Source: Thunnus maccoyii
Lineage: Eukaryota; Chordata; Actinopteri; Scombriformes; Scombridae
Assembly: GCF_910596095.1 (NCBI RefSeq)
Contig: NC_056552.1
Span: forward strand, 19,292,611-19,356,610
DNA: 64,000 bases
Direction: 5' to 3'
The notes under the pieces are model-generated. The model was not told the DNA's origin. It made no database searches and saw nothing but the letters and a program-made list of their open reading frames with translations. The stretch's first letter is position 1. Every line of letters begins with the position of its first letter. This document shows positions 1 to 10,424 of the stretch, piece by piece. The translations under genes were made by a program, and so were the position numbers.

Positions 1-12
1 CTGTTGTTTCAG

Positions 13-1265
13 AGGGGTGGTATCTGGAGCCTGTATGAACCCTGCTCGAGCCTTCGGCCCTGCAGTGGCTGCGAACTACTGGAACCTTCACTGGATCTAC
101 TGGGTTGGACCCACCTGTGGTGCACTGCTCACTGTCAGCTTCATCAGGTATGATCAGTATTGAACATAGTGGTAGTTTAGTATTTAAGGCAGGAAATAAA
201 AATTATGATTTTTCAGCCATGCTAGCAGTATGGTTGATATTGGTTGATCAGTCAGTTTAGTCCAGACTAAAATATCTCAACCATGATTTTCAACAATGTA
301 TTCGAATCACTTTCCTAGACTTTTCCTATTGCACCACCATGAGGTTGACATTTGATTTTGAGTGAAATGTCTCAACAACTATTGGATGAATTGCCATGAA
401 ATTTGGTGCAGACATTCATTCACCTAACAGGATGAATTGTAATAACCTCAGTGATCCCTTAACTTTTTTTTTAACTTATCCAATACTTTGGTTTATGATT
501 TGTTACCTGCAAAACTAATGACATCCCCATCAGCCTTAAGTGAACTTTGTGTACATTGCTAATTAGCAAATATTAGCACATTAACAGGCTAAACTAAGAT
601 GGTGAACATGGTAAGCACTGTACCTGCTAAACATCAACACGTTACCATGTGTGCTCAAGCACCCCTGTGCGTATAAGTGCAGCCTCACACTGTAGACACT
701 GTGTTGTTTCATCCAGAGGCCACACATTCTCCTGGCTGTCGTTACTGTTTGAGTCCAGATTTTTTTAATGTAATAAAACATTTATTTGATTGTAGGAGCT
801 GTTGGTGAAACTTAATACCACTTTCTCACCACTATCTTTTGTAGATAGACAGGTGTATAGATAAGGGGCCGGTTTAAATCTGAAAGCTCCATTGCTAAAT
901 AGAATTTTTTTTTGTCTGGAGTTTATAACAGTAGCAAGTGCCTTTCCCCTTTTCCACTGGACTTCAGACTGACATTACTCAGACTCAAAAAAACAAAAAA
1001 AAACAACCCTGTGCTCCTGTGGCTCCACCCTGCTGAGATTTAACTTAATTACAGTCGGATCTCCAACCTATTTGCCTGTTTTTAGTTCAGCTAATACTGG
1101 TGATGAAATATGTTCAACATTTAAATATGATTTTGTAATAATATCAAAACATACATTGTGCTGTTGTGAATGACCAATGATGATCAGTGCACTAACTAAA
1201 AATGTCTCTGTCTCTCATGAAGATTCTTGTTTGGTGATCAGAAAATTCGAGTTGTGCTGAAGTGA
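13..1265 (+). CDS. aqp8: Aquaporin-8 paralog, last two exons (5' part outside window)
   Basis: Two exons are visible, 13-147 and 1223-1265, joined in phase across a GT/AG intron. The first starts after a CAG acceptor and encodes the second half-helix loop with the NPA box and its following Arg (motif [13 protein letters not shown]), then the last membrane helix with [13 protein letters not shown]. The second encodes a short basic tail ending KIRVVLK and a TGA stop. In the aquaporin-8 family this NPA-Arg loop forms half of the pore, which passes water and also ammonia and hydrogen peroxide. The protein differs clearly from the aqp8 at 3930 ([13 protein letters not shown] here against [13 protein letters not shown] there), so it is an older tandem paralog and not part of the recent cassette amplification. 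In teleosts such neighbours are usually called aqp8aa and aqp8ab; which one this is cannot be told from 59 residues. The left end is cut by the window. Confidence 0.9.
340..700. repeat. Degenerate teleost interspersed repeat
   Basis: The stretch contains phrases that recur widely in fish genomes: CAACTATTGGATGAATTGCC, then CATGAAATTTGGTGCAGAC, GCAAAACTAATGACAT, and GCTAAACTAAGATGGTGAAC. I recognise it as an old dispersed element with no coding capacity, probably a non-autonomous DNA transposon remnant. The family name is not assigned. It lies in the last intron of the left aqp8 paralog. Boundaries are approximate. Confidence 0.45.
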
Positions 1266-1629
1266 GCGCCTAATTTATTAAAGAGGGTCGATGGAGGACG
1301 TCCACACTGACCTGATGACAGCTTTTTTTCCATTTAGATGTTTGTGTATTTCTTCCATAGTCAGACTGTGTTATTTAAATTTGTCAGTAACTGTGTACAA
1401 TTGTATTTGTTCTTGATCAGCTATAATAGCTGGCTTCCACTCTTCCTCTCACTTTGTATTTCATGATTCAATTAAATGTGTTTGATGATATGATATGTAT
1501 GTATCTGATAGCTACTCCAGACTTGGACTTTACATATGTGAATGATGGCTAGAAAACTTCCAGTGATGTTAATAATATAATAATAATAAATTCCAATACC
1601 TGCAGTTTCATGCAAATGATCACAGCTTC

Positions 1630-1815
1630 TGTTATTTATTTTTTTTAAAGATGATTTTTTGGCATTTTTGACCTGGATAGTGGGCAGCAAAGCAGCAGAC
1701 AGGAAACATAGGGAGAGAGATATGGGTATAAAATACCACAAGGGTCTCTAGCTGGAATTGAGCCACTGACATTGCTGTGTGGTGTGCACAGTGGCCATTG
1801 GGTTACTGGGGCACC
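1630..1815. repeat. Probable degenerate interspersed repeat
   Basis: The block holds GACAGGAAACATAGGGAGAG followed by a segment around CATTGCTGTGTGGTG and a GGTTACTGGGGCACC end. This resembles a common fish dispersed repeat. It has no open reading frame of note and its edges are approximate. Confidence 0.35.
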
Positions 1816-2079
1816 TTCTTCTGTTATCTATTTACAGTCTTGTGCTCATTATTTGGGTCAAAGTCCTTAAGTGGAAAACTATGCTTTGATAGCTTTATTA
1901 CTTGAAAGATGGTTCAAGGACGGGGCACCACACTGTACAATAAAGCTCGATTAGAATCGTAAACTGGTGCCCTTCGATCAATTGAAATAAGGCTATGATT
2001 GTCCCCATGGGTTACAATAAAAAGCTTTCTAAGTACAGATGGATGCCAAATTTGTGAATACAAATCTGTGCAACACTGC

Positions 2080-2160
2080 AGCAATCACACATTAACAGTA
2101 TTGTTAATGACACAATCAGTATTGCCAATCACACATTAACAGTATTGTTAATGTGTGACT
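2080..2160. repeat. Short duplicated palindromic sequence
   Basis: The phrase CAATCACACATTAACAGTAT occurs twice, about 44 bases apart. The second copy continues into TGTTAATGTGTG, making an inverted repeat around CACATTAACA / TGTTAATGTG. It could be a small transposon end or only a local duplication. Confidence 0.5.
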
Positions 2161-3194
2161 GGGGCCCCAAATTTCTTTTGAAATGTGGAACATATAAACC
2201 AAAAAATTTAAAATCTTAAGACTGGGACACTCTAAAATACAGGACCTCAGTTAGGCCATTAGGTAATAAAGCAGGAGACACTTCAAGACCCTTATTGTGT
2301 CATTTGATATTGTGCTTTAGTGGTGTGCATTCCCAAATAAATGTTCAATTAAAAAAGTTGCCCACTTTGTGCAGTTGGTAATCCACCCTTCATGACAACA
2401 CGAGCAAGCATGCAGCAACAGAAAAAAAGAACTACTTATGAATAATTCTTGATAAAAAATAAAGTCATGCATTTAAATACAAATGGGTGACAAATTAAAG
2501 AGAAAAGCAACATAAAACATCTTAGAAAGGTGGCGAGCCAAGAGCACTGTCTGACACGTTGCTCAAAAATCTCCCATACGTGTTCAATTGATTTGAGATC
2601 TAGTGGCTATGAAGTCATAGCATTCGATTCACATCATTTTCAAACTCACCAAACCATTCACTAAGTCATTGTGCCCTGCATGGAAGCATCTGCATTTAAT
2701 ATGCTTCACATTTTTCCTTTAATTTGTCATTAAAATGTATCAAAAGTATCAAAAGTAAATGTACGAAAAATGTCCCCTCTGCCTGATAAACAATTATTTA
2801 TGACATTATTACACTGTGAATACTGATGTAACAATGCATACGTAGCATTTTCCAAGGTGGAGCTAGATTAAGTTTCTTTATGTTAAGTCAGATAGTTATC
2901 CAAAGGGTCACAAGATAAATCTTTAGGGTTGTGAGATGATTAATAGGTTAGGAAAGTTCTGCCTCACAAATTTGTATTCAGGTTTGGAATTTTCTCCAAT
3001 CTTAATAATTTTACCTCTTTGGGCCTCAACAGTTATTTAAATGAAATCATCTGAGAAATTAAGAAAGGAAATCACTCTTTGTTGAAACTACAAACAACTG
3101 ACATCTGAAATGTGACAAGTAGCCCCAACCAAAGAAAGGGTCATAAGCCAAAAAGGTTGCTTTAACAATTTACTGTATTTTGTAAATGTTTAAT

Positions 3195-3440
3195 ATAAAA
3201 TTTCAATCTACAAAATAACTAGTCACTAGAATGTGGTGGAATAAAAAGTACAATATTTCCCTCTGAAATGTAGTGAAGTACTCTCAGTATCATAAAATGT
3301 CAAAGTATAAAAGCAGCATGGAATAGATTTACTCAAATAAAGTACAAGTACCTCAAAATCGTACTGAAGTACAGCACTGGAATAATGCACACCACTGTGT
3401 ATAACTTAGTAAAAGTAAAGTAAAAAAGTAAAAGTCTAGA
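3195..3440. repeat. AAGTA-rich interspersed repeat upstream of aqp8
   Basis: The block has many AAGTA/AGTAC words (AAAGTACAAGTACCTCAAAA, then GTACTGAAGTACAGCACTGG) like a dispersed element common in fish genomes. It is carried along in all four cassettes (near 10770, 17205 and 26040 in the others). The family is not assigned. Confidence 0.4.
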
Positions 3441-3787
3441 GGTGTTAGCAGAACAATATAAGAGTTTGATCTGATCTACCTTTGTAACACAAGTTCAACA
3501 CACTCACTCATAAAAGCTGATGACAAAAGTCTGTCTTTTAGGCTACTGTTGGTAAGTCTAGGTTTGTATGTGCATGACCCACTGTCTGAGGTCATGCTCA
3601 AGCAGCTTGTTTCTTGTTTTGAAACTTTTACACCAGCTTACCTGGCTTGACTCTATCTAAAGGTGTCAAAGAACTTGAGTTTAGGGCATGTTTGGACTGT
3701 ATTGATACAATGAGTCTTTGAGTGTCCTTCACCTTTGATGTTTTATGACTTATGATGCAATTCCAGTTCAGTGTGCCAGCTGATAGG

Positions 3788-3795
3788 TATAAATA
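3788..3795 (+). promoter_or_regulatory. TATA box of intact aqp8
   Basis: TATAAATA lies 142 bases upstream of the aqp8 start codon at 3930. This leaves room for a 5' untranslated leader of roughly 110 bases. The same box is kept in front of the three broken copies (11380, 17816 and the matching position of unit 4), so they may still be transcribed. Confidence 0.6.
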
Positions 3796-3929
3796 ATCAC
3801 AACACCTTGTAGTGCCTTTAACTTAGTCTGCAGACTGGGTCAGGTGTACTGTAGGTGCTGGGAGGTGCACAGGCAGGCAAACACCTGGAACACAAGCAGA
3901 ACAAGAAATAGAAGCAAAAAGAGGCAACA

Positions 3930-5679
3930 ATGGCAGTTGAGAAAATGGAAATGGAAGACACAGATTCAACTCTGATGGAGAGGGGCAGGAAGCCGCCTGT
4001 GGCCAGAACTCCCAACAAATATGAGAAACTGTTCCAGCCCTGCCTGGCAGAGATAGTGGGGACCATGTTCTTCGTTTTCATCGGCTGTGTGTCTGTCATC
4101 GAGAACGTGCCAGCAGCTGGACGGCTGCAGCCAGCCCTGGTGCACGGACTGGCGGTGGCAGTGATGGTGGCAGTCATGGATAACATCAGGTAAAGGATGA
4201 AAGACTAGTAAAAGTGTGGTTGCGTTCATAATTTCAATGCTTTTTTTGTGTGCAATATGTGCTGAACAACCATTTGTGTCTCTTGCAGTTTGCATGATCT
4301 CACCATTTTCAAATTTGCTCTTGCTTTTTTCCAGTGGCTCCCATTTCAACCCTCCCTTCACTATTGCCATCTACCTGTGTGGAGGCATGGAGCTGGCGAT
4401 GGTGGGACCCTACCTCGTCAGCCAGCTGATTGGAGGAGTGCTTGGAGCTGGAATGTCAAAGGTCATCTGAAAGTTTGCGCACATTTTAACAGATTTACCC
4501 TTAAGAAGAGAAAAAATATGCTCATCATCACTTACATTTCACAGATTATGACGCCTACAGAGAGATACATCAACGCCACAGGGGCCGCGTTTGATATCCT
4601 CAAGTCAGAAAACCAGCTGTACGGAGCCCTCTTCGGGGAGGTGGCCATGACCTGCTTGATCACCATGGTGGTGCTGCTGGTTGCAGTCAACGGCAAGACG
4701 AAAACCCCGCTGGCTCCTTTCCTGGTGGGCTGTACTGTCATCATTAACGTCCTGGCAGGGTGAGATAAAAGGGCGATGACCATATAATGTGTGTGTGTGT
4801 GTGTGGAAAGTTTATTGTCAGGTTTATTGTCATGGCGCGTTTATTATCATGTGTACTGTGTTAAACATTTACACTAACTTTTATTAGTTTAACTCAAAAA
4901 TATGTTATTCTCTTGACATTATATATTTTATTTGAAAAGTGGGAATACGTTTTATCTTTAATTTAATATGTACTTGTATTTATAGTTTATTTTTTCTGGC
5001 ATAAATTCTGAGATATTTACTTGCGAATGTCTTAATTATTTCAAAATCATTAATTCATTAATTGTGGCAAAATTAAATAACCGATACTTTCATTTACAAT
5101 GACACAAAACAGACTAGATAGATTTTAAATGCAAGTTGGTGTACCAGAAAAAAAAAGTTTTTTATTTTATTTTAAAATATTTCTGATCTTGGCGACAGAT
5201 AATTATCATTATATTTTTTTAATTAAAATATATATATACTTCCAATCTTACCAACAGAAAAACATGAAAACTCTGAAACCAAATTATTATGAATGAAACT
5301 TAAAGTTTACTGTAGGCTATATCAGTTTTTGCTGACATTTCTAGATTTTGTCAAACAAAACTTTTAAATTGTATTTCACTAAAATATTCAGCTCACTATT
5401 TGTTTCTTGGTGCAGGGGTGATGTATCAGGGACATGTCTGAATCCTGCAAGGGCTTTTGGCCCGGCTGTGATGACCAACTACTGGGTGTACCACTGGGTG
5501 TACTGGGTCGGACCCATAGGAGGAGGCCTGGTGGCCGCTGCTTTAGTCAGGTAAGAGGAGCCAAAACATGAACGAATGAACCGAACAAATAAAATGCCAA
5601 AAATTTTAACAAAAAGTCTGTCTTCCATTTCAGGCTCATTCTCGGTGACCATAAACTACGCGTGGTTATGAAATCATAA
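3930..5679 (+). CDS. aqp8: Aquaporin-8, intact copy
   Basis: Five exons (3930-4189, 4335-4461, 4545-4759, 5416-5550, 5634-5679) join in phase with GT/AG borders to give 260 residues, the usual aquaporin-8 length. It is an integral membrane channel for water and, in this family, small solutes such as ammonia and hydrogen peroxide. The N-terminus is acidic ([15 protein letters not shown]). Exon 1 covers the first two helices and the conserved pore His ([10 protein letters not shown]). Exon 2 has the first half-helix box, here NPP rather than NPA ([12 protein letters not shown]). Exon 4 has the second box, an intact NPA with its Arg ([14 protein letters not shown]), then [13 protein letters not shown]. 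The tail ends RVVMKS. The ATG at 3930 opens the longest frame and is preceded by CAACA. It is the only one of four cassette copies with an undamaged frame. Its 3' end faces the alpha-globin 3' end. Confidence 0.95.
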
Positions 5680-5712
5680 CAGCCTCTATTGTAGGTTTAT
5701 TGCTCAGACGAC

Positions 5713-5718
5713 AATAAA
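5713..5718 (+). terminator. aqp8 poly(A) signal
   Basis: AATAAA lies 34 bases after the aqp8 stop. A second AATAAA at 5835-5840 could be used instead. Both are kept in all cassettes. Confidence 0.55.
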
Positions 5719-5984
5719 CCTGTGAACACTGTGTGTCCCAACAAATATCAGCAATCATTTCATAATGTCATGTGGTCAATTTGATGCTGTAGTTTTCTTT
5801 TTTTTTCCTCTTTCATGTGGATTTTTCAGTATGAAATAAAGACAAATGTACAAAACTTCGTGTGTTTCCCTCGTTGATAGCCATACAACTATAAAATAAA
5901 CCAGTGATATACACAGTGACTTGCGCATGTATGAATTGATGAGGAGACATAAAAGACACAATATGAGTGCTGTGCGGCATGCAG

Positions 5985-5990
5985 TTTATT
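5985..5990 (-). terminator. alpha-globin poly(A) signal (cassette 1)
   Basis: The minus-strand AATAAA lies about 70 bases downstream of the alpha-globin stop at 6060. The aqp8 and alpha-globin transcripts converge here, with their signals 145-275 bases apart. Confidence 0.65.
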
Positions 5991-6059
5991 ATTTCATTTT
6001 TCACCATGAGTTAACATGGTGAATCGTGTATGGCAGACCGCATTCCCATTGCGGGCAGT

Positions 6060-7369
6060 TTAGCGGTATCTCTCTGCGAGAGCCAGGGCCACGGAGGCCA
6101 GGAATTTATCCAAGGAGACGTGGGCATCCGGGGTGAATTCCTTGGGGAACATTTTGGCGACCACCACCAGAATGCAGTGAGACAGGATCTGCAGATGACA
6201 GAGGAAACAAATATATTGTTTACACTGCAAAACTCTACCGAGAGTTTCAATAAAGCAAGTTATACCAGCAAAGATGACTTATTTATTTTGCTCATAAAAC
6301 GGAAACTAAGATTTTAAAACTTTAATTTACACTTTATGGCTTGTTGAAATTTAAAATTGTGCGGCACATCTGCGTAATTAGTGCACAAGTCATGTTAGCG
6401 AGAACGCATGTGAACGCATATGAACGTAATCTCAGCACACATCACTGATATCATGAAGACATGACATGATGTCTCACCTTGAAGTTGGAAGGGTCAACCC
6501 TCATCTTGAAGGCGTGCAGCTCGCTGAGATCGCCGAGACCGGTAGTCAGGTCATCGATCTTGGTCACAGCCAGAGCGACTCCACCCATCACCTTCTTTCC
6601 GTGGGCCTTCACGGGGCCAGAGCCGGGGCTCATGTCAGGCCAGTGGGAGAAGTAGGTCTTGGTTTGCGGGTAGACGGCGAGCATCCTGTGGAAGTGGAGA
6701 TGAAGAGAAGTGGTGGTTATGTTGGAGAGCCGGGTCAACTTCGAGCGCAAACAAACACAATTATGACATAGAACTCGAAGAAAAATATGGCTCTAGTGGC
6801 GCAATCGGTCAGCGCGTGGTACTTATATGACAGTATTCAGCCGAGAAATGCCGAGGTTGTGAGTTCGAGCCTCACCTGGAGCAGCAGAGTTTTAATATGA
6901 TGGAAATAATTAGTGGGGACAACAGCTCTCCACAAGAACCCAACAACAGAATCATATCTGATTTTCCTTGTGATTTAAAAAGTGCCTTCAGTGTCAATGA
7001 TGTTACTGTAATTAAATTAAATTCTAAATAGTTTCATTGTTCCAAAATCAGACATGCTTATCACTTTTTTAAGTTGGAACAAATTCACTACTAGACAATT
7101 TAAGAAACGAAGTAACTAAACGTTTAAATGAATGTGACCAAATTGCAGATTAGAGCCCAGATTTTGTTGCGTTAATACTCCCATCAGTGACAGGCGCGAT
7201 GTCAGGCCTTTCATCAGTCACACAAATCGCTGACCGGCTGCAGACACAAAGTTTTATTACTTGAGGCTTACCTGCCCAGAGCTTCAGCACCGATGGCGTC
7301 CGCTGACTTGGAGATTTTTCCCCACAGCGCCTTGACGGTGGACTTGTCTTTGTCACTCAGTGTTGTCAT
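6060..7369 (-). CDS. hba: Haemoglobin alpha subunit, cassette 1
   Basis: Three minus-strand exons (7272-7369, 6478-6685, 6060-6188) with the classic globin intron positions give 144 residues. The protein starts [19 protein letters not shown], and exon 2 has [15 protein letters not shown], the distal His in [11 protein letters not shown], and the proximal His in [17 protein letters not shown]. Exon 3 runs from [15 protein letters not shown] to LAERYR. It binds haem and oxygen and pairs with beta chains in red cells. It is one residue longer at the N-terminus than the usual fish alpha start (TTLSDKDK against SLSDKDK). It is divergent from the beta gene at 9571 and convergent with aqp8. Intron 1 (6686-7271) contains a tRNA-Ile gene on the other strand. 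The protein is the same as that of cassette 2. Confidence 0.97.
6790..6883 (+). tRNA. tRNA-Ile-TAT: tRNA-Ile (UAU) with intron, nested in alpha-globin intron 1
   Basis: A 94-base cloverleaf sequence. The acceptor stem GCTCTAG pairs with CTGGAGC (one G-T wobble). The D arm is in GGCGCAATCGGTCAGCGC and the anticodon TAT is at 6824-6826. A 20-base intron at 6828-6847 follows base 37, as known for vertebrate tRNA-Ile(UAU). The T arm has GTTCGAGCC and the discriminator is A. The anticodon stem is TGGTA/TGCCG, so its first pair is T-G here and C-G in units 3 and 4. A TTTT run about 10 bases downstream can end Pol III transcription. The gene is antisense to the host alpha-globin and lies wholly within its intron 1. 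Confidence 0.95.
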
Positions 7370-9454
7370 GTTGACTTGGTTCTCTCTACCTGAATCCGAT
7401 GAACTCCAATTTGTTTGGGGGGATCTCCTTAAATTCAGTTGGCCGAAGAGTCACACCCACGTGGACATATGCCACGCCGCGTCCACTGACGCAGGTGGGA
7501 CCCTTCCACCCCAGCTAATAAACACTCCAGTGGCGAGATGCCAGCTGAGAGACGATATCAGCGGGTTGCAACAGGGGAATCATTTGGCAGAAAATATGAC
7601 CATATGCTTAAGCACGCTTACGTTTGGTTTTCTGTTTTGAAACTAGAGAATATGCAGCTGAGCTTACCAGGGGTGCAGGAGGTCATCTCGGGTCAAACGA
7701 TTCAGGCAGTGACTCTGCCACACTCACAGGGTTGGAGTTAAAGCCCCAGTGAGTGACGTGAATGATCTAAACAATTCATAGTTCCTCAACAATATTTAAA
7801 AGCTGAGGTTAATGCGGTAAATGAGACACATATGACATATTTTCATAATTCCATTTACTTTTATTAACAATTATGACTTGATTACATGTCCTAAAGGCAT
7901 GCAAGGTGCTTCTTCACAAACTATCCAACAACTCTTAAAACAAAGGAGGATTTTCTGTTGACAGGTTTATTCTTCACATTCTTTAAATACAAGCCTGTAC
8001 ACGAAAACTAGGCTTTGATTCACATTTGTTTTATTTTTCACACTAAATAGATACAATTAACTCGTGGAGTGCATTAAGGGAGGTTTGTTCAATTTCCAGA
8101 ATTTTTTTTATAAAAGCAGACAGAAGAAGGCAGAAGAGTTGAGACATCTATGGACACAATAAATCAGATTTGCACATTCCGCACTGAACCTTTTTGAAAT
8201 AACTACAAAAGTAGTAGTAACAGTAAATTACAGTCTACTAAGCTACAACAAAATACAGAAGCTGTATGCACGTAATGAATATTTCCTAATGAGTGAAAAA
8301 ATGTAATTCTCATTATTGTGCAGCTGTGAACACCATTGTGAACTAAGATGAATTAGTCAGTTAATTTGTCTTTAATTGGGCGTTTTTGGCTTCTAACATA
8401 AACGAAGTTCTCATCAGTGGGAGGAAGAAGCGCAAGTAACCTTAATCAACGGTATTTGCTTAATCAAAACATACATAAATTGGCCAGTGGCTGCATTTGG
8501 GCGCTGCTGGGGAGTGTGGTTTTATAGATAAAGCTCTGGCATGAAAACTCCAACTGTTTGGCAAAGAAAGACATGTTTGAATGAATTCAGTGACATCCAT
8601 GAAGTCTAATGAACAAACACACATTAAGGTTATGTTTAATCACTTATAAGAAGCTGTATATGTCTCATTTAATCAGTTTATATTTGTACTCAAGTATATT
8701 AACCAGAAGTCTTGGATTTTTGAGAAATACTCTAATAATATTGAGACATATCTGCATATGTCGTTCATACACTGTTTGTTCCAGTTTTCTGTTGCCGTCA
8801 CTGAAATATTAACACATGTATTTCGGTTGCTTTTGTTATTTTTAAACAAATGACTACAGGTAATGATAAAATGAACATGGTTTGAATCACCAAGGATTTT
8901 TTTTTTAAACTGCTGCTTTAACTTCGACAAATGATGCTTGCTGAGTAATAACAACAAAGTAACAAAGTCAAAAGAGCTCAGAGAAATGCCTAAGGATTGA
9001 ATCATTGCTCTGAGTGGTGAAAAGTAGGCCTATCCCGCAAGTAAAAGTGGAAATAGAGCATATTCTGAAAAGATTTTCTAAAATCCAATGTCTTAAAAAC
9101 TGAAAAAGTGCAAGAAATCAAACTTAATGCACATTTTGTCCTGACTTTTTTTGAATTGGGAAAATAATTCATTTCAAACAAGAAAACGACCCTAAATTAA
9201 GTTGATTTGCTTTTCGTCAACAAGCACAAGATCTCTGCCCAAGTGTTTGACTCTGCAGTATGCATAAATCCAACCTAATGAAAAAACCGCATGTTTAACT
9301 GATGATGAACTGTTTTTTTCTGAGGGTGTAGTGTGACAATTATTTTAACTGGGCCTGAAAAACATTTCTACGAATCAGTAAAAACACTGGATCAGTATCA
9401 GAACATCCAGAAACTTCTAGACGTCTGCATTTATCTGCAACATTTCATCTCCAG
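7370..9454. promoter_or_regulatory. Divergent alpha/beta spacer, cassette 1
   Basis: The spacer separates the alpha start (7369) from the beta core promoter. Near alpha it holds CACACCC (7452-7458) beside CACGTG, which fits erythroid KLF-type and E-box sites, and a GATATC at about 7555. No textbook TATA is seen for alpha; a TTTAAG-like element read on the minus strand near 7430 is the best guess. Compared with cassettes 2 and 3 it lacks 18 bases that contain TGACGTCA. The remaining AT-rich part holds nothing recognised. Confidence 0.45.
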
Positions 9455-9498
9455 CCAATCACAGCTGGGGGTGGGCGGTGCTTTGAGGCATTCAAATA
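9455..9498 (+). promoter_or_regulatory. beta-globin core promoter (cassette 1)
   Basis: A CCAAT box at 9455-9459 (AGCCAATCACAG), a GGGTGGGCGG GC/CACCC-type element just after it, and a TATA-like TCAAATA at 9492-9498 lie 73-116 bases before the beta ATG. The order CCAAT, CACCC, TATA is typical of vertebrate beta-globin genes. Confidence 0.65.
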
Positions 9499-9570
9499 GA
9501 CAGAGGTCAAGCTGATGCATCAGTTCAGCCTTTACTTTCAAGCCTGAACAAACATTAATCAAGAGCCATC

Positions 9571-10332
9571 ATGGTTGAGTGGACTCAGCAGGAGCGCAGC
9601 ATCATCGCTGGCATCTTTGCCAACCTGAACTATGAAGACATTGGCCCCAAGGCTCTGGCCAGGTATGGGATCTGCTCTTTGTGAAATGAAGAATGTAATG
9701 CATGAAAGATTAGTGATGAATAGAAAATGTATTAAATCCAAGAGAATCCATCCAACTCACCGGTTTCTTCCCCTGCAGGTGTCTGATTGTGTACCCCTGG
9801 ACTCAGAGGTACTTCGGCGCCTATGGTGACCTCTCCACCCCTGAGGCCATCAAGGGCAACGCCAAAATCGCTGCCCATGGCGTCAAGGTGCTGCACGGTC
9901 TGGACAGGGCTGTGAAGAACATGGACAACATCAACGAAGCCTATTCTGAACTGAGCGTCCTGCACTCTGACAAGCTGCACGTTGACCCCGACAACTTCAG
10001 GGTAAACCTTCATCCCTTCACACCTTTTCTGCAAATGCACCTATGCACATTTTAAAAAGTCCATATTTAATGTAGACATATTCTACAGCAAGTTTGCATA
10101 TCAAAATGCAGTCTTCCGTGATGCCGAATGTACTTTTTTTGTTTTCTTGTCTAAAATACAGCATGAAAGCCATTTAATTGTTTGTTTTTTTTACACTGTA
10201 TAGATTTTGTCTGACTGTCTGACCATCGTCATCGCCGCCAACCTGGGAGATGCTTTCACTGTCGACACTCAGTGCGCCTTCCAGAAGTTCCTGGCTGTGG
10301 TGGTGTTCGCTCTTGGCAGGAAGTACCACTAA
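9571..10332 (+). CDS. hbb: Haemoglobin beta subunit, cassette 1
   Basis: Three exons (9571-9662, 9779-10001, 10204-10332; 92, 223 and 129 nt) give 147 residues, the standard beta-globin gene shape. The start is [16 protein letters not shown]. Exon 2 has the [20 protein letters not shown] signature, the distal His in KIAAHGVKV and the proximal His in [17 protein letters not shown]. Exon 3 ends LGRKYH. Ser directly after the proximal His (F9) and the C-terminal His are the residues known to support Root and Bohr effects in fish haemoglobin. NA2 is Glu and H21 is Arg, as in phosphate-binding fish beta chains, but EF6 is Asn (MDNIN) and not Lys. It is expressed divergently from alpha. A poly(A) signal AATAAA is at 10419-10424. 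Confidence 0.97.
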
Positions 10333-10418
10333 ATGCATCAGCCCCCCCACTCATACATGTGGGCATCTAAAGGAGATCTAACATCTGTTTTACATGTTGT
10401 TTGTCTCCTCAATGAAAA

Positions 10419-10424
10419 AATAAA
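10419..10424 (+). terminator. beta-globin poly(A) signal; cassette junction follows
   Basis: AATAAA lies 87 bases after the beta stop. The next cassette starts only about 12 bases downstream (AGCTAGATTA, 10436), so the duplication breakpoint is practically at the beta-globin 3' end. Confidence 0.7.

Larger units (their letters stand above)
1266..2860. other. Spacer between aqp8 paralog and globin cassette 1
   Basis: AT-rich spacer with the repeat fragments listed separately. I see no exon with credible splice borders and no RNA gene in it. It ends where the cassette homology begins (AGCTAGATTA at 2861). Confidence 0.6.

Noticed and set aside
3818-4370. Minus-strand frames up to 183 residues opposite aqp8 exon 1 and intron 1
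   Set aside because: They are shadows of the aqp8 exon and cross its splice donor; there is no domain and they vary in length between cassettes.
6466-6771. Plus-strand 101-residue frame, repeated at 12883, 21703 and 30545
   Set aside because: It is the antisense shadow of alpha-globin exon 2, which has proper splice borders and haem histidines on the minus strand.
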